Assembly (NCBI GenBank): GCA_031308135.1
Contig: JAHLJT010000631.1
Location: 266,462,948 to 266,526,947 of the forward strand
Direction: 5' to 3'
DNA: 64,000 bases
Source: Acheta domesticus
Taxonomy: Eukaryota > Arthropoda > Insecta > Orthoptera > Gryllidae
Position 1 is the stretch's first letter; the number at the start of each line of letters is the position of its first letter. The notes beneath the pieces are model-generated. The model did not search any database. It saw only the letters and a list, made by a program, of their open reading frames with translations, and was not told the origin of the DNA. Position numbers and translations under genes: made by a program. Below, one piece after another: positions 60,750 to 64,000 of the stretch.

Positions 60750-60995
60750 TGGGATTGATTGATTGATTATTTCCGGGCGCGTCAACTACCGATATCATTA
60801 GTCCCGTAAGAGTAGTGCGTGTTTTTCTCGGAAGGTGCCGATGATCTTTTCCCCGCTGGATGGCTAGATCCGGTGCCGACCTACCGTCGACTAGCGGGGT
60901 TTCCCCTCAACCAGGTATCTCCCACCAGCGGGGCACCGCCCCAGCCGGGACAAGCTGTAAGCTCCCGACCGGCATGTGTGGTAGTTGAATGCATG

Positions 60996-61039
<44 letters not shown>

Positions 61040-61312
61040 GAGAGGATAGGACAAGGAAGAGGAAAGAAACATCGCGGTCCGTGGCCCGTTTGTTAGGATA
61101 CTGCTCCGGCAATCTCCTGGTGTTGATCGGAGAAACCACGGAAAACAGAGCAGCCGGCTGCCAGAATTCCCCTCCAGACAGCGACTGAATTCGAGCTAGC
61201 TGACTAGCTAGTGTCGAAAATCCTGCCGCCGTCGGAACTCGAACCTAGGACCTCCTGGTCAGAGGGACTGCAGTGACATCAGGTTGATGCACTGAGCCAT
61301 CTCTCCTGGTAC
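60750..61312 (-). mobile_element. SINE-A, best preserved copy
   Basis: Minus strand starts near 61312 with AGAGATGGCTCAGTGCATC (box A), box B GGTTCGAGTTCC at about 61230-61241 and the rest of a tRNA-like head. A long body with TTTCTCCGATCAACACC, CACACATGCCGGTCGGGAGC and GTAGTTGACGCGCCCGG follows. It ends in an AATC-type tail (four ATCA/GATT units at 60752-60768). At about 550 bp it is long for a SINE. An internal TG microsatellite lies at 60998-61034. No reverse transcriptase is encoded; mobilisation would depend on a LINE. Confidence 0.9.
60998..61034. repeat. TG microsatellite inside SINE-A
   Basis: About 18 TG units at the point where other copies have a short CACAC/TAAG stretch, so it expanded within the SINE. 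Confidence 0.95.
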
Positions 61313-61826
61313 GAACATTGGGAGGACACAAATGATTAGGCGATGCCCTCACCATAATGATGATATCAATAAAATTAATAATAGTGATTCGTTGACTAAC
61401 ACTCATACATCTGATTAAATGCGCTTTACGGAACACAAATCATTGTTTCCAAGAAAAAATTCTGTCAATGGACAATGTATCAAAACCACGATTTTTGATG
61501 AGTTGCAAGGAAGTTTGGAGAGCAAATAATTTTAGTAATTTTCTAAAAGAACTACCATATTAAACTGGTATCATGAATGTGACGGAAATCTTCGACAAAC
61601 ATGAATTGAAACTTGGCGTGTAAGTTATTATCTTTAAGGCAATGCAGATACATTTAACTTTGAGATAACACGTAGTTAAATGACTAACTGACACGATTTC
61701 GATCTGATCAATGATTTCCCTCCACCTCATAGAAAACACCCTTACTATGGTAATACTTTTCAGCAGATCGCAATATTTACAATAGTGTTTGGTCCTTAAG
61801 AGAAAGTCCCACTCCTTTTTTAACAG
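61313..61826. other. Likely intron or 5' flank of the stefin-like exon
   Basis: AT-rich, with a polypyrimidine tract and CTTTTTTAACAG acceptor at its right end. No first exon is convincingly identified. Confidence 0.4.
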
Positions 61827-62077
61827 TAAAGGTGGATCACTTGGAAAATATCAAACTAATCGAGCGACGGCTGAATCAAAACTTGTTACATAAAACTTCT
61901 AGCAAAAAAGTAAAATATATTAGGCGCGTTAGGCAGATTATAACAGACAAATTAATAGCAGGTGTGAATTACCGAATTCATACAGCAACAGGAAAGCCGA
62001 ATAACTTCAATTTATACGAACACTTTCATCTCCCAAGGAGCCCAACTGAGACCCAAAGGCACAATGAAGAAAACTAA
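61827..62077 (+). CDS. Stefin/cystatin-like inhibitor, terminal exon
   Basis: A good acceptor (CTTTTTTAACAG, ending 61826) is followed by two bases of a split codon and 82 open codons to the stop at 62075-62077. Residues about 45-55 read TDKLIAGVNYRIH, which fits the cystatin inhibitory loop and strand (QVVAGxNYxIx). The next segment, GKPNNFNLYEHFHLPRSP, fits the stefin pattern GxxxFxxLxxFxxLPxxx with the second binding hairpin (LP). Length fits a stefin (about 98 aa) lacking only an N-terminal exon. It has no cysteine, as in intracellular type-1 cystatins. The conserved Gln of QVVAG is Lys, which might weaken inhibition. Expected role: binding papain-like cysteine proteases in the cytosol. 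The alternative is a chance open frame. Confidence 0.55.
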
Positions 62078-62255
62078 AATCAATGTGTTTTCCGCCTCAT
62101 TTTTGCATAAATTCACAACCTTGTAAAATACCAAACTACAACCTTTCTCTGAAAAATTTTCAATTCTATAGCTTTAATTCTAAATTGCACCATTTATTAT
62201 CATTATTTTATCTCATTATGTATCATCTGTCATTTATTATCTCATAATTTTTCAT

Positions 62256-62261
62256 AATAAA
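62256..62261 (+). terminator. Poly(A) signal AATAAA
   Basis: A canonical AATAAA about 180 bp after the stop of the stefin-like exon is consistent with a short 3' UTR. AT-rich context makes chance occurrence possible. Confidence 0.4.
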
Positions 62262-62579
62262 ATACTGTCGTATAGATTTAACAAGAGAGAAAAAAATCTT
62301 AAAAATGACGACTGTTAAAGATTTACCATTCCGCTGTTCGTTCAAAACAATTAAAACAAAGAGTTCTAATTAAAGATAGCGTATCAGTGTAGTTATTGCA
62401 AAATAATGGCATTTCTTACTTATAAGAATTTTTCTTATCAGACGTTAATAAATAATTCGTTATTTTCTGAAACTTGTTTGATTGAGTGTTGTACGAAAAG
62501 CAGCATGAATAATAACCAATACAAAAGCCGAGCGGCCTGGGCGAGTTTCAATTAACTGCAATGAGGCTGTAGACTGAAA
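62262..62579. other. AT-rich spacer
   Basis: Nothing recognised. Confidence 0.4.
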
Positions 62580-62790
62580 CGCGTTTGACTGCAGCATCGT
62601 AAAGTAATTCCCGGTGGCCGGTGGCACAAAGACGCCGGGCAGGCGCTGGCCTCGAGGCGTTGGCGGTTCGGGGGCATCGACGCCGCGGGCCATGCGGCAA
62701 AGCGCGGGCTGAAGAATTTGGCAGGCGGCCACCACCGCAACGCTTGTTCTTCTCAGACAGCCCAAGGCTGCCGTGCCCATTTTCTTCCTC
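62580..62790. other. GC-rich block
   Basis: Balanced to GC-rich (GACGCCGGGCAGGCGCTGGC near 62630). Frames of 62-127 aa overlap on both strands without domains. A promoter-like island or conserved non-coding DNA is possible. Confidence 0.3.
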
Positions 62791-64000
62791 TCGCTTCTCT
62801 TTTTTCTTTGTGATCCGAAATTTGCATCCATTTTCACTCTCAACGAAACCGCTTCGTATCACTCATCATTTCAATGGACAACATTAAAATCTATCCCTTT
62901 GTTTTCCTCGGACGGGTTATAAGAAAATGTTTTTCTCTGTGTCAGTCGAAGGGAAAAAACTTGAAAACAAAACGTTACTTGGACTTTTTACGCGAGGAGG
63001 ATTAATTTGCTTTTAGTCTCGGGAAGAATCGTTCAACACGTTTCGTTTAATTAAAGAGTTTGTTATTTCCAATGACCAGTACAGACAGGAAACATTCTAA
63101 AAATATATCTTTTCTCCAAAAATGTTTTAAGACAGTGCATTATTTATGATATATTGACGTATGATTTGCACCCAAACATCATTTTTACTGTAGAAACTGA
63201 AATAATAAAAGTAGGAATCGCTGGCTTACGATTCTCAGAAAAGGTAGAACACGAATTGCCGTAACGAACGTGTATTAATCGAAGATACAAAATACACACC
63301 CACTTCAACACACTAATACATCGGACTATTATAATATTCGTAATGTTCTTTTTCTATGACAGCCATACTTCTGCCTCTTCCACCACGCGGCGCCATCGTA
63401 GCTCAACACCGCGCTAGTCAAACATCAGATCCCACATAAATGTTTGGTTAGATTTTATCAACATAAGATTAAAGAAGACAATTGTGGAAGAAGAAGTTAA
63501 ATTAATTGTATTGATTATCGGAAACCACTGTAGGAAATAATTTGCCCCTATGCTGTTTGCCGCGCAGATCGCGTGAATCTATCTGGACGCCACAATTAGT
63601 TTAATCAATCCATGCCCGGCAGACAGCGCTAATGTGCCATCGTCGGTAGCGCCCCTGACGTTAATGATTAGAGAGAGGATTTTTATGCCCTAAAATATCT
63701 TGAGGTACGTTTTTAAAAATATGCATTTATAAAAATAAAATATGCATTCAAAAATGAACTTTAATATGCAATTAAAATTAACGATATTTCACTTCCTCTA
63801 CAAACCTTTATTGATAAAATTCAGGAAAACCACACTGGGAATGAACAAAATTATTTCTGGGCGAGCAGAATATAGTTCATCTTACTTCGCGGGAGAAATA
63901 ATATAAGTAAATATTCACCTTCGTGACGTACATTGTATGCCTTGTTGCATTTCATTCCTGATTTTAAAAAGAATATGATATCAAGAAATGTTCTACCTTT
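62791..64000. other. Spacer to window end
   Basis: AT-rich except for 63360-63420 and 63545-63665, which are balanced and contain TAATTAG/TTTAATCAATC words of the homeodomain-site type. No gene supported. Confidence 0.4.

Noticed and set aside
61573..61620. First exon of the stefin-like gene (ATG at 61573, GTGTAAG or GTAAGT donor near 61618)
   Set aside because: The donor and acceptor phases do not agree for the better GTAAGT donor, and the encoded residues lack the Gly-rich N-terminus typical of stefins.

Overview
The window looks like non-coding, repeat-rich DNA from a large animal genome, most likely an arthropod and probably an insect. The evidence is the mix of mobile elements: two deleted mariner elements, a jockey-type LINE end, hAT-type non-autonomous elements, a piggyBac-like fragment and several tRNA-headed SINE families. 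Other support comes from long AT-rich spacers and one spliced class A GPCR exon. No bacterial gene organisation is visible, and I cannot name the species. A run of exactly 1,000 N (33289-34288) marks a scaffold gap.

Only two pieces look like genuine host protein-coding sequence. On the minus strand, 50716-50832 is one 39-codon exon of a class A GPCR (end of TM3 with the DRY motif and second intracellular loop). Two decayed tandem copies of the same exon lie beside it at about 50909-51162. On the plus strand, 61827-62077 reads as the last exon of a stefin/cystatin-like cysteine-protease inhibitor, with a polypyrimidine acceptor and a poly(A) signal. A perfect four-unit heat-shock element (19384-19403) is the clearest regulatory motif, but no gene can be attached to it.

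Layout: 0-2.4 kb holds a hAT-like element, a CpG-rich block and a deleted mariner. 3.8-5.4 kb holds a SINE-B copy, a CpG-rich block and a 224-bp tandem array. 9.3-12.7 kb holds a SINE-like fragment, a purine-rich hexamer repeat, a LINE fragment, a SINE-A copy and a GTGCGT-type minisatellite. 13.8-17.1 kb is built of old degenerate repeats and a jockey-type LINE 3' end. 18.0-19.0 kb is a 5'-truncated LINE with a perfect 35-bp target duplication. 24.4-25.1 kb is a second deleted mariner. 25.7-29.3 kb is a SINE-A copy whose tRNA-like end runs directly into a 3.1-kb satellite. 34.3-39.1 kb is GC-rich blocks and dispersed repeats. 40.5-41.4 kb is a 920-bp TG microsatellite. 44.0-46.1 kb is a pyrimidine-rich 10-bp minisatellite facing a purine-rich tract and a 12-bp minisatellite. 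49.2-52.8 kb is the GPCR exon region with old repeats and a piggyBac-like fragment. 57.2-57.7 kb is a clean hAT-type element. 58.8-61.3 kb is a cluster of SINE-A copies, followed by the stefin-like exon.

The most interesting theme is one abundant SINE family (SINE-A, about 550 bp, at least ten recognisable copies or pieces here) and its link to satellite formation. The large satellite at 26.2-29.3 kb carries the SINE's tRNA-like end as its core and has a 660-bp higher-order period. All long open frames in the window (762 aa, 423 aa, 364 aa, 359 aa and so on) are by-products of tandem repeats or the N gap.
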